This document shows, piece after piece, positions 43,835 to 53,157 of a DNA stretch of 55,092 bases (its first letter is position 1; every line of letters begins with the position of its first letter). Origin of the DNA: Anaerobiospirillum sp. (GTDB lineage Bacteria; Pseudomonadota; Gammaproteobacteria; Enterobacterales; Succinivibrionaceae); assembly GCA_029258325.1 (NCBI GenBank), contig JARHZF010000016.1:1-55092 (forward strand), read 5' to 3'. The notes below the pieces were generated by a model. The model was not told where the DNA came from and did not search any database. It was given only the letters and a program-made list of their open reading frames with translations. The position numbers and the translations under genes are program-made.

Positions 43835-44785
43835 ATGATATCAGCTTGTCAATTAAAAGAAGATGATACCTTAAGTATCATTAGTGTGACACCTAAAGAG
43901 CCTCTTCCATCTGATGTTATATGGCTTGATGTTAATCAACCTGATAAAGAAGAACGTGAATGGCTTGAAACTTTATTCGTTGAAGATGTTCCTGATGAAG
44001 AGGAAATGGATGATATTGAGTCATCATCACGTTTTAGAGTAGGTCCTGATGGTGTACATATCCTATCATTATTTCCACAAAGACTTGCAAATGATACGCG
44101 TGGTGTAAATATGTCATTTACCATGCGAAAGAATTTATTAATATCTTTTCGTGAAGATGATGTATCTATAGTACGACTTCTTAGAAATTATATAAGACAT
44201 GATAAAGCTGATATTAGCTCAGCTTTAGATATATTACTTTTACTTCAAGATCTAAAAGTAGATCAATTATCTGACTTAATTGAGGATGCTTACAGTACCT
44301 TAGATGAAACAGCAGATCAATTATTAGATGATGATAGCGTTGAAAAAACCTTACGTGAACTTGTACGTCAAGAAGAATTAAATAGCCAAATACTACAGGC
44401 TTTATATGATACTAGACGTGCTTTACGCTTTATTAAAAAGACCTTTGAAGTAACTTTAGATGATAGACAAAGCAAGTCTATTGATGAGGTTTTAAACGAT
44501 ATTGAATCTATCTTGCCTCACACTCAATTTCTTGCAAATAAGATAAACTTCCAGCTAGAAGCTTCAATGGGTTACACTAATAATAAACAAAATAAAATTA
44601 TTAAAATCTTCTCTGTTGCAGCTGTAGTGTTCATGCCACCTACCTGGATTGCATCTGTTTATGGAATGAACTTTAAGTTTATGCCTGAACTTGATTTTAA
44701 ATATGGATACCCTTTATCTATATTTTTAATGTTCTTATCTGCACTTTTAACCTATCTTTTCTTTAAGAAAAAAGGTTGGCTTTAA
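43835..44785 (+). CDS. corA: Magnesium/cobalt transporter CorA
   Basis: A 316-residue pentameric divalent-cation channel. The large cytoplasmic N-domain contains RFRVGPDGVHIL near 62, the long stalk helix (about 210-260) and two C-terminal membrane segments; the selectivity motif is YGMNFKFMPE near 277, and the basic end FFKKKGWL matches the family. E. coli CorA also has 316 residues. Its ribosome site is GGGAG within the leader stem. It converges with the SUFU gene through a 34-base palindrome. Confidence 0.95.
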   Translation: MISACQLKEDDTLSIISVTPKEPLPSDVIWLDVNQPDKEEREWLETLFVEDVPDEEEMDDIESSSRFRVGPDGVHILSLFPQRLANDTRGVNMSFTMRKNLLISFREDDVSIVRLLRNYIRHDKADISSALDILLLLQDLKVDQLSDLIEDAYSTLDETADQLLDDDSVEKTLRELVRQEELNSQILQALYDTRRALRFIKKTFEVTLDDRQSKSIDEVLNDIESILPHTQFLANKINFQLEASMGYTNNKQNKIIKIFSVAAVVFMPPTWIASVYGMNFKFMPELDFKYGYPLSIFLMFLSALLTYLFFKKKGWL

Positions 44786-44789
44786 TTTA

Positions 44790-44823
44790 TTATGTAGCTT
44801 TTAAATATTTAAAAGCTACATAA
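44790..44823. terminator. Bidirectional terminator of corA and the SUFU gene
   Basis: TTATGTAGCTTTTAAAT / ATTTAAAAGCTACATAA, a perfect 34-base palindrome directly after the corA stop codon. Confidence 0.8.
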
Positions 44824-44831
44824 ATCCCTAT

Positions 44832-45518
44832 TTACTTTAATAAATTCTTACGCTTAATATCTACACAGAAACTAAAATTACTCTCTTCCATAATATCAAA
44901 TAAAGATGGAGAGCCATTTTCTACAGCATAATCTAATTCTTCTTTATAAAGTGGTATTACTTGTAAAAATTGCACACTACCCTCATCTTCGCTAATATCA
45001 CAATAATGAGCTTTATAAGCATCATCGTCATCTAATGGAAAATAATCTTGTAAAAAGTCTAAAACAACACCTGAAAACTTGGTATTACCATAAAAATCCT
45101 CATTATCAACAGTATGTGTTGGTGCAAGGAAAGTATCACAATATATAGGTAGATGGGCTAAATTCTTTAATAAACGTATAGGCCAATAATTACTTTCATC
45201 TTGCATGGCTTCTTCACTAAAATCCCATGTAGCTGGTAATGTAATTGCAAGTTCTATACGTGGACAGACACTATCTTGAAACTTTTTTGGTATATCCATA
45301 AGATATGCACCCATACCTAAGGTTGTTACTGTATAGTGATTTCTACCATTAGCTGGTGGCACAATAATAATATCTACATGAATGTCCTCAGATACAATTT
45401 CATGAAAAACAGAATCAAAAGAACCTATATACTCTCTTATATGATTTTCAACTACCCTCATCTCATCTTCAGAGTAAAGATATAAAACGCCATCTCCATT
45501 ATCTACAATATCTACCAT
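44832..45518 (-). CDS. Suppressor of fused (SUFU) domain protein
   Basis: A 228-residue protein matching bacterial SUFU-domain proteins: VENHIREYIG near 22, VFHEIVSEDIHVDIIIVPP near 37-55, HYTVTTLGMGAYLMDIPK near 61-78, RIELAITLPATWDF near 85, YWPIRLLKNLAHLP near 109, and the conserved HTV near 133. No catalytic residues are known in this family; in bacteria it is often an immunity protein in polymorphic-toxin loci, and this one follows the LRR/ankyrin-like gene by only 9 bases. No toxin is adjacent. Role in toxin neutralisation is inferred from the family. Confidence 0.85.
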   Translation of the reverse strand: MVDIVDNGDGVLYLYSEDEMRVVENHIREYIGSFDSVFHEIVSEDIHVDIIIVPPANGRNHYTVTTLGMGAYLMDIPKKFQDSVCPRIELAITLPATWDFSEEAMQDESNYWPIRLLKNLAHLPIYCDTFLAPTHTVDNEDFYGNTKFSGVVLDFLQDYFPLDDDDAYKAHYCDISEDEGSVQFLQVIPLYKEELDYAVENGSPSLFDIMEESNFSFCVDIKRKNLLK

Positions 45519-45527
45519 AAAATACCT

Positions 45528-47450
45528 CTATAGTTCTAATTTAGGTTTAATAAAAGCTTTTTTCTTTTTTAGATAATTTAAAAATAAAGCTATAAGATCT
45601 TTATTTTGTTTTTTATTAGCTAAAGATATAGCATCATTTATAGCTAAAATAAGATCTTCTTTATCCCTTTCATCTTTATATAAAAGATCTTTATCTAAAA
45701 GATAAGAGAGAAGCTTAATAGCCCTCGCTTCTATAAGATTAAATAAAAATTGTTTTTTATCTTCAACTCTTATAGCACAATACTTTAGATATTCTAAAAT
45801 ATCTTCTTCTTTATAAAAAGCTTTTATATACTTAGCTCTATTAGTTATATTGTTATCTTTATACTCAATATTATTTTTAACATATTGTGCTATATTATCT
45901 TTTAAGCATACGATTTTATCATGATCATATAAGTACTTAAAAAATTTAATAAAATTTTCTCTAATCTCATGATAATCAAAAGAAGTACCATCATTTAAAT
46001 TCATAAAAGCACCATGAAATATTGAGTTTATTTCTTTTTCAAATGCTTTTACATCAGTATCTAAAAGAGTAGTTTCCTTTAATATAGAGATAAAGTCTTT
46101 TTTATTAAAGATAAAGGCTAAATATAAAAGGTGAGATAATGTAATTTCATCTATTGCCTCTCTTTCTATAAGAATCTTTAAGTTTTGAAGTCTATTTTTC
46201 TCTCCTCTTTTATATTGAAGCTCAATATCTTTATAAAAAGGTTTTAATGTACCTATTTCATAATAGTTAAAGTCTTGCTTTATCAATAATTCATGTAATG
46301 CTTTTAAAGGAAGATTATCATGACCTTTAAAAAAGTTTAAAGTTCCAAAGAGTTTTTGCTGATATGTTTTAAGCTCATCTTTTTCATCATTTAAAAGTTC
46401 TTCTTTAGTAAGTCCATATGGCATATAAACAAAATTATTGTCTAAAAGCATATTAACCATTTTAGTATCTGCATAGCGACAAGCAAAGCAAAGAGGTCTT
46501 AAGCGACAAATTCTTTGTGAAAAGTGATTTACAAGAACCTTGGCGTTTTCAAAATCATTTTGTAGTATTAATATTTCAAGTATAACTGTAAGCTTAAAAC
46601 CATTAAGCTTTTTATAGACATTTAGATTTTGCATAAACTTATGCTTTACAATAAATTCTAAAGCCTTTTTTGCTTGTATATTAAAACAATGAAAGAATAC
46701 CTTAAAGAAGTTATTTTCTATAAATTTATTATAAGATGCCTTCATCTCATCACTATAAAGGATGTTATTTTCCATATAGGCAAGAGCAAGACGTACACCT
46801 ATATCTCTTGAGTTACACTTTAAAATATCAAAATTTGGGAATAAAAAACGTGCTTTTTTTAAGACATTTAAATCAAATAAATTAACTTTTTTAGCATGAG
46901 CTATTCTTTCTATATAAGGTGAAAATATAGTAAAGTTAAACTCATTTGAAATATGATAAAAAGGACTTTCATTACGCCTTAAATTAAAGACTGTCATAGC
47001 TTTAGGAAGATGTACTTCCTTTGTATAGGAATTTATGACTATAGACTCCACAAAAAATGTTTCTATCCTATTATCAAATTCTAAAATTGCCTCTCTTTTT
47101 GCTGTAGGCATAGAGAACATAGTTTTATAATCTTTTGAAAATAAAAAACCATCTTTACTTGCAAAATAAGGATTATCCTTATCAACAATAAAACCCTCAA
47201 ACTTAGATGATGTAAAATGATTTATATAGTAGTTTTTATAAGGTTTTTTATTTATATAAACTATATCTTCATGACTTACTTTTTGAAAGTTTTTACTTAA
47301 AGTAAGAGATTTTAAATTATAAGCTACAGTACATAGAGCATCTTTTTTTATGTAAAAAACATCTAAAGGAAGCTCAACTTCATTTTTATTGCCTTTATAA
47401 CTTATAAGTTCATGATTTTCTATATGAAAAGCTTGTCTATTTTCCATCAC
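45528..47450 (-). CDS. BspA-type leucine-rich repeat plus ankyrin-like protein
   Basis: A 640-residue cytoplasmic-looking protein without signal peptide. Residues ~15-150 contain BspA-like (LRR_5) repeat elements, clearest at 88-118: FIVDKDNPYFASKDGFLF, then SKDYKTMFSMPTAK. The middle and C-terminal parts are alpha-helical with ankyrin-like pairs, for example LRPLCFACRYADTKMVNMLL near 310-330 and FNLIEARAIKLLSYLLDK near the end. GTG at 47450 has AAGGA eight bases upstream; ATG at 47447 is the alternative. It is the first gene of a two-gene unit with SUFU. It most likely binds other proteins; LRR and ankyrin proteins are common next to SUFU in immunity loci. Confidence 0.6.
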   Translation of the reverse strand: MMENRQAFHIENHELISYKGNKNEVELPLDVFYIKKDALCTVAYNLKSLTLSKNFQKVSHEDIVYINKKPYKNYYINHFTSSKFEGFIVDKDNPYFASKDGFLFSKDYKTMFSMPTAKREAILEFDNRIETFFVESIVINSYTKEVHLPKAMTVFNLRRNESPFYHISNEFNFTIFSPYIERIAHAKKVNLFDLNVLKKARFLFPNFDILKCNSRDIGVRLALAYMENNILYSDEMKASYNKFIENNFFKVFFHCFNIQAKKALEFIVKHKFMQNLNVYKKLNGFKLTVILEILILQNDFENAKVLVNHFSQRICRLRPLCFACRYADTKMVNMLLDNNFVYMPYGLTKEELLNDEKDELKTYQQKLFGTLNFFKGHDNLPLKALHELLIKQDFNYYEIGTLKPFYKDIELQYKRGEKNRLQNLKILIEREAIDEITLSHLLYLAFIFNKKDFISILKETTLLDTDVKAFEKEINSIFHGAFMNLNDGTSFDYHEIRENFIKFFKYLYDHDKIVCLKDNIAQYVKNNIEYKDNNITNRAKYIKAFYKEEDILEYLKYCAIRVEDKKQFLFNLIEARAIKLLSYLLDKDLLYKDERDKEDLILAINDAISLANKKQNKDLIALFLNYLKKKKAFIKPKLEL

Positions 47451-47612
47451 GTCAAGTATCCTTCTACTTTAATTTTCTTTTACTTTATCTTAACATTTAT
47501 ATAAGCTTAAAATGTGATTTATATCAAATGATTATATTAATTTCCCTATAAATAAGCTTTTTATAAACTATATCCTTTATCAAGGATCTAACTAGATTAA
47601 AAAGGAGTGTAT

Positions 47613-48896
47613 ATGACTAAGCACACAAGTATAAACTATCAAATACTCACTCCATTTTTTCAGCAAGAAGATTGCTTTAAAGCTATTTTTCCTGCCTTTA
47701 AGGTAAAAGGTATAAAAGATTACAATTTAAACTATTTTAAGCTACAAGATCCTTCTTTTAAACTTGAACTTTACCTCTTATCTAGTTTTAGATGTGAACA
47801 ATATGATAAGGATGAAGATTATTATGCATCTAATGAGGATGATGCAAAAGATGATGTGTATGATGAAGATAGTCATTTACAAATAGATAGCTTAAATACA
47901 AGATTAAAAGATATTTTTAACTACTTTTATAGTCTAAAAAAAGTAGATAAAAGTCTTTTACATAATGTTTTACAACATCTAAACATGTGTATAAGCATTG
48001 TTAATGTAAACATAATATACGATAAAGATATATCTTATGATAAAAAGGAGATGTTAAAATCTCAAATTTTTGCTTCAACATTAGCTCTTAAAGGTTTATT
48101 ACTTACAGAAGATAAATCCCTATTTACAGGAGATAATAAGCTTCTTCTTGATAAAGATGGTAATAGTAGCTATAAGAGCTATAAAGCACCCAAACTTGAT
48201 ATTGATAAAGATTTAGGGGCATTAAATCCATCTAGTGCTAAATTACGTAAAAAGACTATAGATTATTGCTATGCACAAGATATTTGTCTAGGTTCATGCA
48301 TTCCTTTATTTGAAAAAGGAAGAACACGTAGGCAAAAACATGATGCTGTATGTAAAAGAGCTCTAGCTATATTAGCTTTAGCCTTACTTGGAGATTGTCA
48401 TATAAATAAAGAAATGTCTTATAAAAAGTCTATGGACATTGTACAAGAACATGTTTTATCTAAATTTGATGCTAAAGCTTATATGACAAAAGAAGAGCTA
48501 ACATTCTTTAAAGATAAAAAGGATGAAGATGAAGACGGTTTACTATATGCTTTTGAGTATGAAACTCTCTATGTATTATTCTTTGCCCTCTCTTTATTTG
48601 ATGATGAGATTATGCCTCCACCAAGAGATAAAGTAGATCCAAAAATCTTTTTAGATAAACTAAAAGACTTTAAAGATATTGATGATTTTATAGCTAAAAC
48701 TAAGCTTATTGACAATAAGACATTAATACAAAATGCTGATGTATATTTTGCCTTATTTAATTACTCTTGCTCATTTTCTAATAAGAAATGTAGTGCAGAT
48801 GAAATTACTCATATTGTAGAGGATATTGTAGAAAAACGTTATGAAACTCTCTTATGGCTCTGTGGTATTGATAAATTTAGCATTATGTATATTTAG
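47613..48896 (+). CDS. DUF4272-like protein, degenerate paralogue
   Basis: A 427-residue protein. The ATG at 47613 has AAAGGAG at 47601-47607; a GTG at 47607 overlaps that site and is unlikely. It shares its plan with the next gene: a start T-x(2)-Y-x-I-x-TP(F/Y), an acidic region around 65-90, HLxMCxSIVNVNI near 122, LLLDKDGNS near 177, then the C-terminal DUF4272 part (LRKKTIDYCY, VCKRALAILALALL, YETLYVLFFALSLFDDEI). The motifs at the end that mark DUF4272 (HWACVDAR and ERH) are replaced by LFNYSCSF and EKRYE, and the final WD is absent. Probably a duplicate that has lost its function or changed it. Confidence 0.7.
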   Translation: MTKHTSINYQILTPFFQQEDCFKAIFPAFKVKGIKDYNLNYFKLQDPSFKLELYLLSSFRCEQYDKDEDYYASNEDDAKDDVYDEDSHLQIDSLNTRLKDIFNYFYSLKKVDKSLLHNVLQHLNMCISIVNVNIIYDKDISYDKKEMLKSQIFASTLALKGLLLTEDKSLFTGDNKLLLDKDGNSSYKSYKAPKLDIDKDLGALNPSSAKLRKKTIDYCYAQDICLGSCIPLFEKGRTRRQKHDAVCKRALAILALALLGDCHINKEMSYKKSMDIVQEHVLSKFDAKAYMTKEELTFFKDKKDEDEDGLLYAFEYETLYVLFFALSLFDDEIMPPPRDKVDPKIFLDKLKDFKDIDDFIAKTKLIDNKTLIQNADVYFALFNYSCSFSNKKCSADEITHIVEDIVEKRYETLLWLCGIDKFSIMYI

Positions 48897-49357
48897 CTAA
48901 ATTTTGTCTTTTTAATTATTCTATCACTAAAAAATCTTTATTTTTAGTGTTTTAATATGATTTTTATGTTTTAAATCAAAATGTTATTTTAAATAACTTG
49001 TTTTTAACTGTTAGAATAATTTTATTTTATTAGTCTAACAAAGATTTATATCTCTTTTAAGAAAAAAATATATATTTTATCTATTAAAATCAATACTTTA
49101 TCTAATATAACTTTATATATACACACATTACTCTTTTTAATTATTCTATCATTAAAAATATAGTTCTATCTTAAAAAAGCTCTCTTTTACTCCTAATGCT
49201 TTATTTAAAGTTTTAATTTTTATTTTTGTAAATTAAGTATATTAATTATTGATTTTAAAGACTTTAATTTAGATCTTGTTTAGATACAAATAGTATATAA
49301 ATAAGATACATTTTATGTAATAATGTTTATAAATTAACAAAAGTTAAAGGTATTTAT
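48897..49357. other. AT-rich gap between the DUF4272 paralogues with a short direct repeat
   Basis: The string CTTTTTAATTATTCTATCA followed by (C/T)TAAAAA occurs just after the first gene (from 48909) and again about 225 bases later (from 49133). No gene. The repeat may mark an old duplication joint. Confidence 0.4.
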
Positions 49358-50641
49358 ATGAGCGATAAATCAACTTTAAGGTATAAAATTTTTACGCCTT
49401 ATTATTATACAGAAGACTTTTTTAATTCTGTCTGTGAAGCTTTTGAAATGGATGAAGACGATCTTGATTTTAATAGTAGTCTTAATTTGCATACGAGAAT
49501 ATCTGATCTTAATCTTAACTTCTTATCAGAAGATATAATTGAAGATGATGAAGATGAAATTGCTCTTGAAATAAAAGAATATTTAAAAAATCAATTAAAT
49601 GGTGCTTGGTCTTATTTTAGAGCTATTGATGCAGATGATACTATCTTAATTAATGTTCTTCATCACTTAAAGATGTGTAGAAGTATTGTAAATGTTAATA
49701 TTAATTTAAAAAAACAAGATATAAGTGAAAAAGAAAAAAAAGACATCTTTAATGAAATAACATTATTAACAAAACATCTAAAAGGTCTATTATGCCCTAC
49801 TGTTGGTGTTTTAATTTCAGATGATGGTCTTGTTTTAGATCAAGATGGTAATAGTGATTTTGAAGTTTATATGCCTCCTAAAATGCCTATAAATGAAGAG
49901 TTTAAATCACAAAATGAATTTGGTGTAAACTTACGTAATAAGACTTTAGATTATTGCTTCTATAATGAAACCTATGTAATGACATATCTTCCTTTACTTG
50001 AAAATAAAGAAGAATATATGCAAAGTCATGAGAATGTATGCAAAAGAGCTATAGCTCTCCTTACTGTAGCATTACTAGCTGAATGTCGTTTAGGCGAAAA
50101 GATGTCTTATACTGAGGCTATGGATTTTGTATCAGATAAGATTTTATCTAATTTTGATGCTACATCTTATATGTCAGATGAAGAGCTTTCTTACTTTAGG
50201 AATGAAAACAGTACAGAACAAGATAGCATACAATATTCATGGCAATATGAAAACTTAGCTGTAATGCTTTTTGCCCTCTCTTTATTTGATGATGAGATAA
50301 ATGATATAGAAGATGATGAAGATATAGAGTTTAAAGATATTATGCCTTATCCATCTTCTATTGCACCTGTAGCTTTATGTGTTAGAAAAATACATACATG
50401 TAAATCATTAGATGAATTTATAAAAAGAACTAAGCTTAAAGACTACAAGACCTTAATGCAAAATGCTGATATTGCTTATGAACTACATTGGGCTTGCGTT
50501 GATGCTAGAATTATAGGCTTTAATTCAGATGATGTTATTTCAACTATAGAAGGTGTTGCACAAGAACGTCATAAATCATTCTTTTGGATTTGTGGTATTG
50601 ATGGTGAAAAAAATTGGGATAATGTTGAGTTATCAACATAA
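49358..50641 (+). CDS. DUF4272 domain protein
   Basis: A 427-residue protein; residues 190-427 match DUF4272: LRNKTLDYC near 192, VCKRAIALLTVALLAE near 227-242, SWQYENLAVMLFALSLFDDE near 294-313, DEFIKRTKLKDYKTLMQNAD near 352-371, LHWACVDAR at 376-384, ERH at 403-405, and NWDNVELST at the end. The N-terminal ~190 residues are specific to this pair. AAAGG precedes the ATG. No enzymatic role is known for DUF4272; members often sit beside toxin and immunity genes. Ends before a strong terminator. Confidence 0.85.
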   Translation: MSDKSTLRYKIFTPYYYTEDFFNSVCEAFEMDEDDLDFNSSLNLHTRISDLNLNFLSEDIIEDDEDEIALEIKEYLKNQLNGAWSYFRAIDADDTILINVLHHLKMCRSIVNVNINLKKQDISEKEKKDIFNEITLLTKHLKGLLCPTVGVLISDDGLVLDQDGNSDFEVYMPPKMPINEEFKSQNEFGVNLRNKTLDYCFYNETYVMTYLPLLENKEEYMQSHENVCKRAIALLTVALLAECRLGEKMSYTEAMDFVSDKILSNFDATSYMSDEELSYFRNENSTEQDSIQYSWQYENLAVMLFALSLFDDEINDIEDDEDIEFKDIMPYPSSIAPVALCVRKIHTCKSLDEFIKRTKLKDYKTLMQNADIAYELHWACVDARIIGFNSDDVISTIEGVAQERHKSFFWICGIDGEKNWDNVELST

Positions 50642-50683
50642 ATACTCTATTTTTGAATTTATTTGTAAAAATTAAGCAAAATT

Positions 50684-50720
50684 AAAAAGATCCTAATAAA
50701 AGAATTTTAGGATCTTTTTT
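50684..50720. terminator. Terminator after the second DUF4272 gene
   Basis: AAAGATCCTAA (50686-50696) with TTAGGATCTTT (50707-50717), perfect 11-bp stem and a T-run after it in either direction. Confidence 0.88.
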
Positions 50721-50739
50721 TACTAAAAACATCTATGTA

Positions 50740-50961
50740 TCAATAAGATATTGTGTTAAATTCAATCTTTTTATTAAGAGTTTTTAAACTATAATTACCA
50801 ATTAATTTAAGAATTTCTTCTATGCCTTTCATCATCTTCTCTTCTACGTCTTTCCTCTTTTTATTCTTAGATAATCTACTATAGTGGTCTTTATTTTGTG
50901 CTCTTACTTTGTTGTTGATTGCAATAAGACTATTTTCTTTCATAAGGCAAAACTTTAGCAT
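50740..50961 (-). CDS. Small Lys-rich hypothetical protein, doubtful
   Basis: A 73-codon frame (a second ATG at codon 7, MKENSLIAINNK). The product is helical and basic (SRLSKNKKRKDVEEKMMKGI) and unlike chance translation of AT-rich DNA in having a mixed composition. The terminator at 50684-50720 would also work in its direction. No ribosome binding site is visible before either ATG and no family is recognised. It could be a remnant. Confidence 0.33.
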   Translation of the reverse strand: MLKFCLMKENSLIAINNKVRAQNKDHYSRLSKNKKRKDVEEKMMKGIEEILKLIGNYSLKTLNKKIEFNTISY

Positions 50962-51253
50962 TATTTCTTTTGTGTCTTCAAAGTTATTTAGTAAATTTTA
51001 TATTCAACATAAATATCAGCATCTAAATTAAGATTACTTACAAAGACAATTACAACTACACTTAACTTTCATTTTAAATATCATATATTTTATATTAATA
51101 ATTTTAATAAAAATAAACACACTATAAGTTTAAACTAAGTTTTCTTTATTATAATATTAATCAAATCTTGATATTATTATATTCTTATATAATAAGAATA
51201 AAAAATAAAATAAATTATTTAATAAGAATATATAAAAAATATATGGAGTTTAA
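50962..51253. other. AT-rich region upstream of the multicopper oxidase
   Basis: About 290 bases with repeated TATAAT-like strings (for example near 51177-51195) but no gene. No copper-regulator (CueR) type palindrome was noticed. Confidence 0.35.
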
Positions 51254-52720
51254 ATGAATAAATTTTTATCTTTATCTTTGTTATTACCTTTTAGCTTTGC
51301 TTATGCTATGGATCATAATATGGATCATAGTATGCACATGAATATGAGCAATATGAATCACAATATGATGAATAATATGCATCATAATCATAATACAGAG
51401 TTTCCTTATAATAAGAACTTTAAATTTGAAAGAGAAATGTTATTACCACCTCTACTTACAGGTAAATTACAAGGTAATGTCCGTGTTTTTGATTTACAAG
51501 TTCAACAAGGTGAGTGGGAATTTATTAAAGGTAAAAAAGCTAAAACCTTTGGTTATAATGGTCCTATCTTAGGTCCAATACTTGCCTTAAATAGAGGTGA
51601 AGATACTAAAATTAATATAAAAAATCACTTAAATGAGGAAACAACAGTTCACTTTCATGGAGCTATAGTATCTGAAGAGTCTGATGGTGTTCATAACTCA
51701 GATATTAATCCAAATGATAGTAAAACAGTTACTTTTAATTTAGATCAAGAAGAAGCTACTTTATGGTTTCATCCACACCCTATGCACAAAACAGCAAGCC
51801 AAGTTTATAAAGGTCTTGCAGGCTTAATTTATCTAAAGGATGATAAAAATAAAGATTTAGCTCTACCAAATAAATATGGCTTTAATGATTTTCCTATAGT
51901 AATTCAAGATAAACAATTAGCAAAAGATGGTTCTGTTCACTATATGGTAAGTCACCATGAAACAATGCATGGTAAAACAGGTGGTATATTGATGGTAAAT
52001 GGCATTGTAAATCCTTTTTTAAATATGCCTCATGGTCTAAATAGACTTAGAGTTGTAAATGGTAGTAATGCCTCAAACTTCAATCTTAATTTTAATGGTC
52101 AAAAATTCTATCAAATAGCAAGTGATGGTGGTTATTTAAATAATCCTGTAGAAATGACAGAACTGCTTTTATCTCCAGGTGAAAGAGCTGAAATTGTTAT
52201 AGATACAACTAATCTTAAAACTCAAGATTATTTATATGTAAATGGTACTAAAGCTTTAGAAATTAGAAAAACAAAAGATAAAAGTCTTTCTAAACTACCA
52301 ACTAAACTTGCAGATATAAAACCTATTACTGAGGATTTATCAAAACTTAAAACCCTTGATTTTAATTTAAAGACTACACATAGAGCAAGCACTATAAATG
52401 ATGCTGTGTTTGATATGACATCTGTAGAATTTTCAGTAAAAAAAGGAGAAAAGGCAATTTGGAATATTACAAATTCAAGTGGCATGATGGATATGCCTCA
52501 TCCTTTCCATGTTCATGGTGCTCAATTTAGAGTTCTTGAAAGAAATGGAAAAACACCACCTTTAAATGAACAAGGTTATAAAGATACTATTCTTTTAGAT
52601 AAAGGAGAAAATGTAAAAATCTTAGTTGAATACAAAACAGAAGGTTTAACTGTTTACCACTGCCATCTTTTAGAACATGAAGAAACAGGCATGATGGGAC
52701 AATTTAAATCATCTAAATAA
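51254..52720 (+). CDS. Multicopper oxidase, CueO-like, with Met/His-rich N-terminus
   Basis: A 488-residue exported three-cupredoxin protein. The copper motifs are complete: HFHGAIVSEESDG near 133, TLWFHPHPMHKT near 168, HPFHVHGAQFRVL near 414, and VYHCHLLEHEETGMM near 467 (T1 Cys, His and Met). The signal peptide (MNKFLSLSLLLPFSFAYA) has no twin arginine, so it is a Sec substrate and the copper must be loaded outside the cytoplasm; CueO uses Tat. The mature start (residues 19-48) is Met/His-rich (HNMDHSMHMNMSNMNHNMM), while the Met-rich helix of CueO before domain 3 is not seen. GGAG lies before the ATG. It probably oxidises Cu(I) in the periplasm; substrate is inferred. Confidence 0.9.
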   Translation: MNKFLSLSLLLPFSFAYAMDHNMDHSMHMNMSNMNHNMMNNMHHNHNTEFPYNKNFKFEREMLLPPLLTGKLQGNVRVFDLQVQQGEWEFIKGKKAKTFGYNGPILGPILALNRGEDTKINIKNHLNEETTVHFHGAIVSEESDGVHNSDINPNDSKTVTFNLDQEEATLWFHPHPMHKTASQVYKGLAGLIYLKDDKNKDLALPNKYGFNDFPIVIQDKQLAKDGSVHYMVSHHETMHGKTGGILMVNGIVNPFLNMPHGLNRLRVVNGSNASNFNLNFNGQKFYQIASDGGYLNNPVEMTELLLSPGERAEIVIDTTNLKTQDYLYVNGTKALEIRKTKDKSLSKLPTKLADIKPITEDLSKLKTLDFNLKTTHRASTINDAVFDMTSVEFSVKKGEKAIWNITNSSGMMDMPHPFHVHGAQFRVLERNGKTPPLNEQGYKDTILLDKGENVKILVEYKTEGLTVYHCHLLEHEETGMMGQFKSSK

Positions 52721-53068
52721 AAGTCTTAAACAAAAAAAAGAATAGTTTTTGCACTTTTTTACACATACCTCAAACTTTTTTGCTTGTTATGGTACTCATT
52801 AAATACTAAATTTATATGTGTACCATATTAAAAAGATATTAAAAATAATATATTTTGTGTAAATCATCTAAAAAAGAATCTTCAAAAATATAGATATATT
52901 CTAATAATATTTTTTTAACACACTAGTACTTTATATTTGTATAATTAAGAAAAAATATATCTTTGTATTTCATTTATTATTATTTTTATAAAAAATGCAC
53001 TATTTATAAACATTAATCTTTTATATATGCCTTTTATTAAGCTTTTTTATTTTAGTCTCTTTTATCTC
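52721..53068. other. Gap upstream of the purine permease, with an inverted repeat
   Basis: ATGGTACTCAT (52789-52799) and ATGTGTACCAT (52816-52826) are inverted with one mismatch, about 330 bases before the permease. I looked for the purine riboswitch core and do not see it. The rest is AT-rich without genes. Confidence 0.4.
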
Positions 53069-53097
53069 TTGACTATATTCTAAAAAAGAACTATTTT
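53069..53097 (+). promoter_or_regulatory. Candidate sigma-70 promoter of the purine permease
   Basis: TTGACT (53069-53074), 17-base spacer, TATTTT (53092-53097); 60 bases before the ATG. Confidence 0.5.
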
Positions 53098-53157
53098 GCT
53101 TTCCGTCTTTTTTCTATAAAAAATTTTTTCATTTTTTTACCTAATTTTGAGGTCTTT

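Noticed and set aside
43291-49270. Shared 18-base string ATTGATTTTAAAGACTTT at about 43291 and 49249
   Set aside because: Two copies in AT-rich gaps with no other shared context; most likely chance.
52721-53157. Purine riboswitch before the AzgA-like permease
   Set aside because: I do not see the conserved loops or junction of the purine class; only an inverted repeat.
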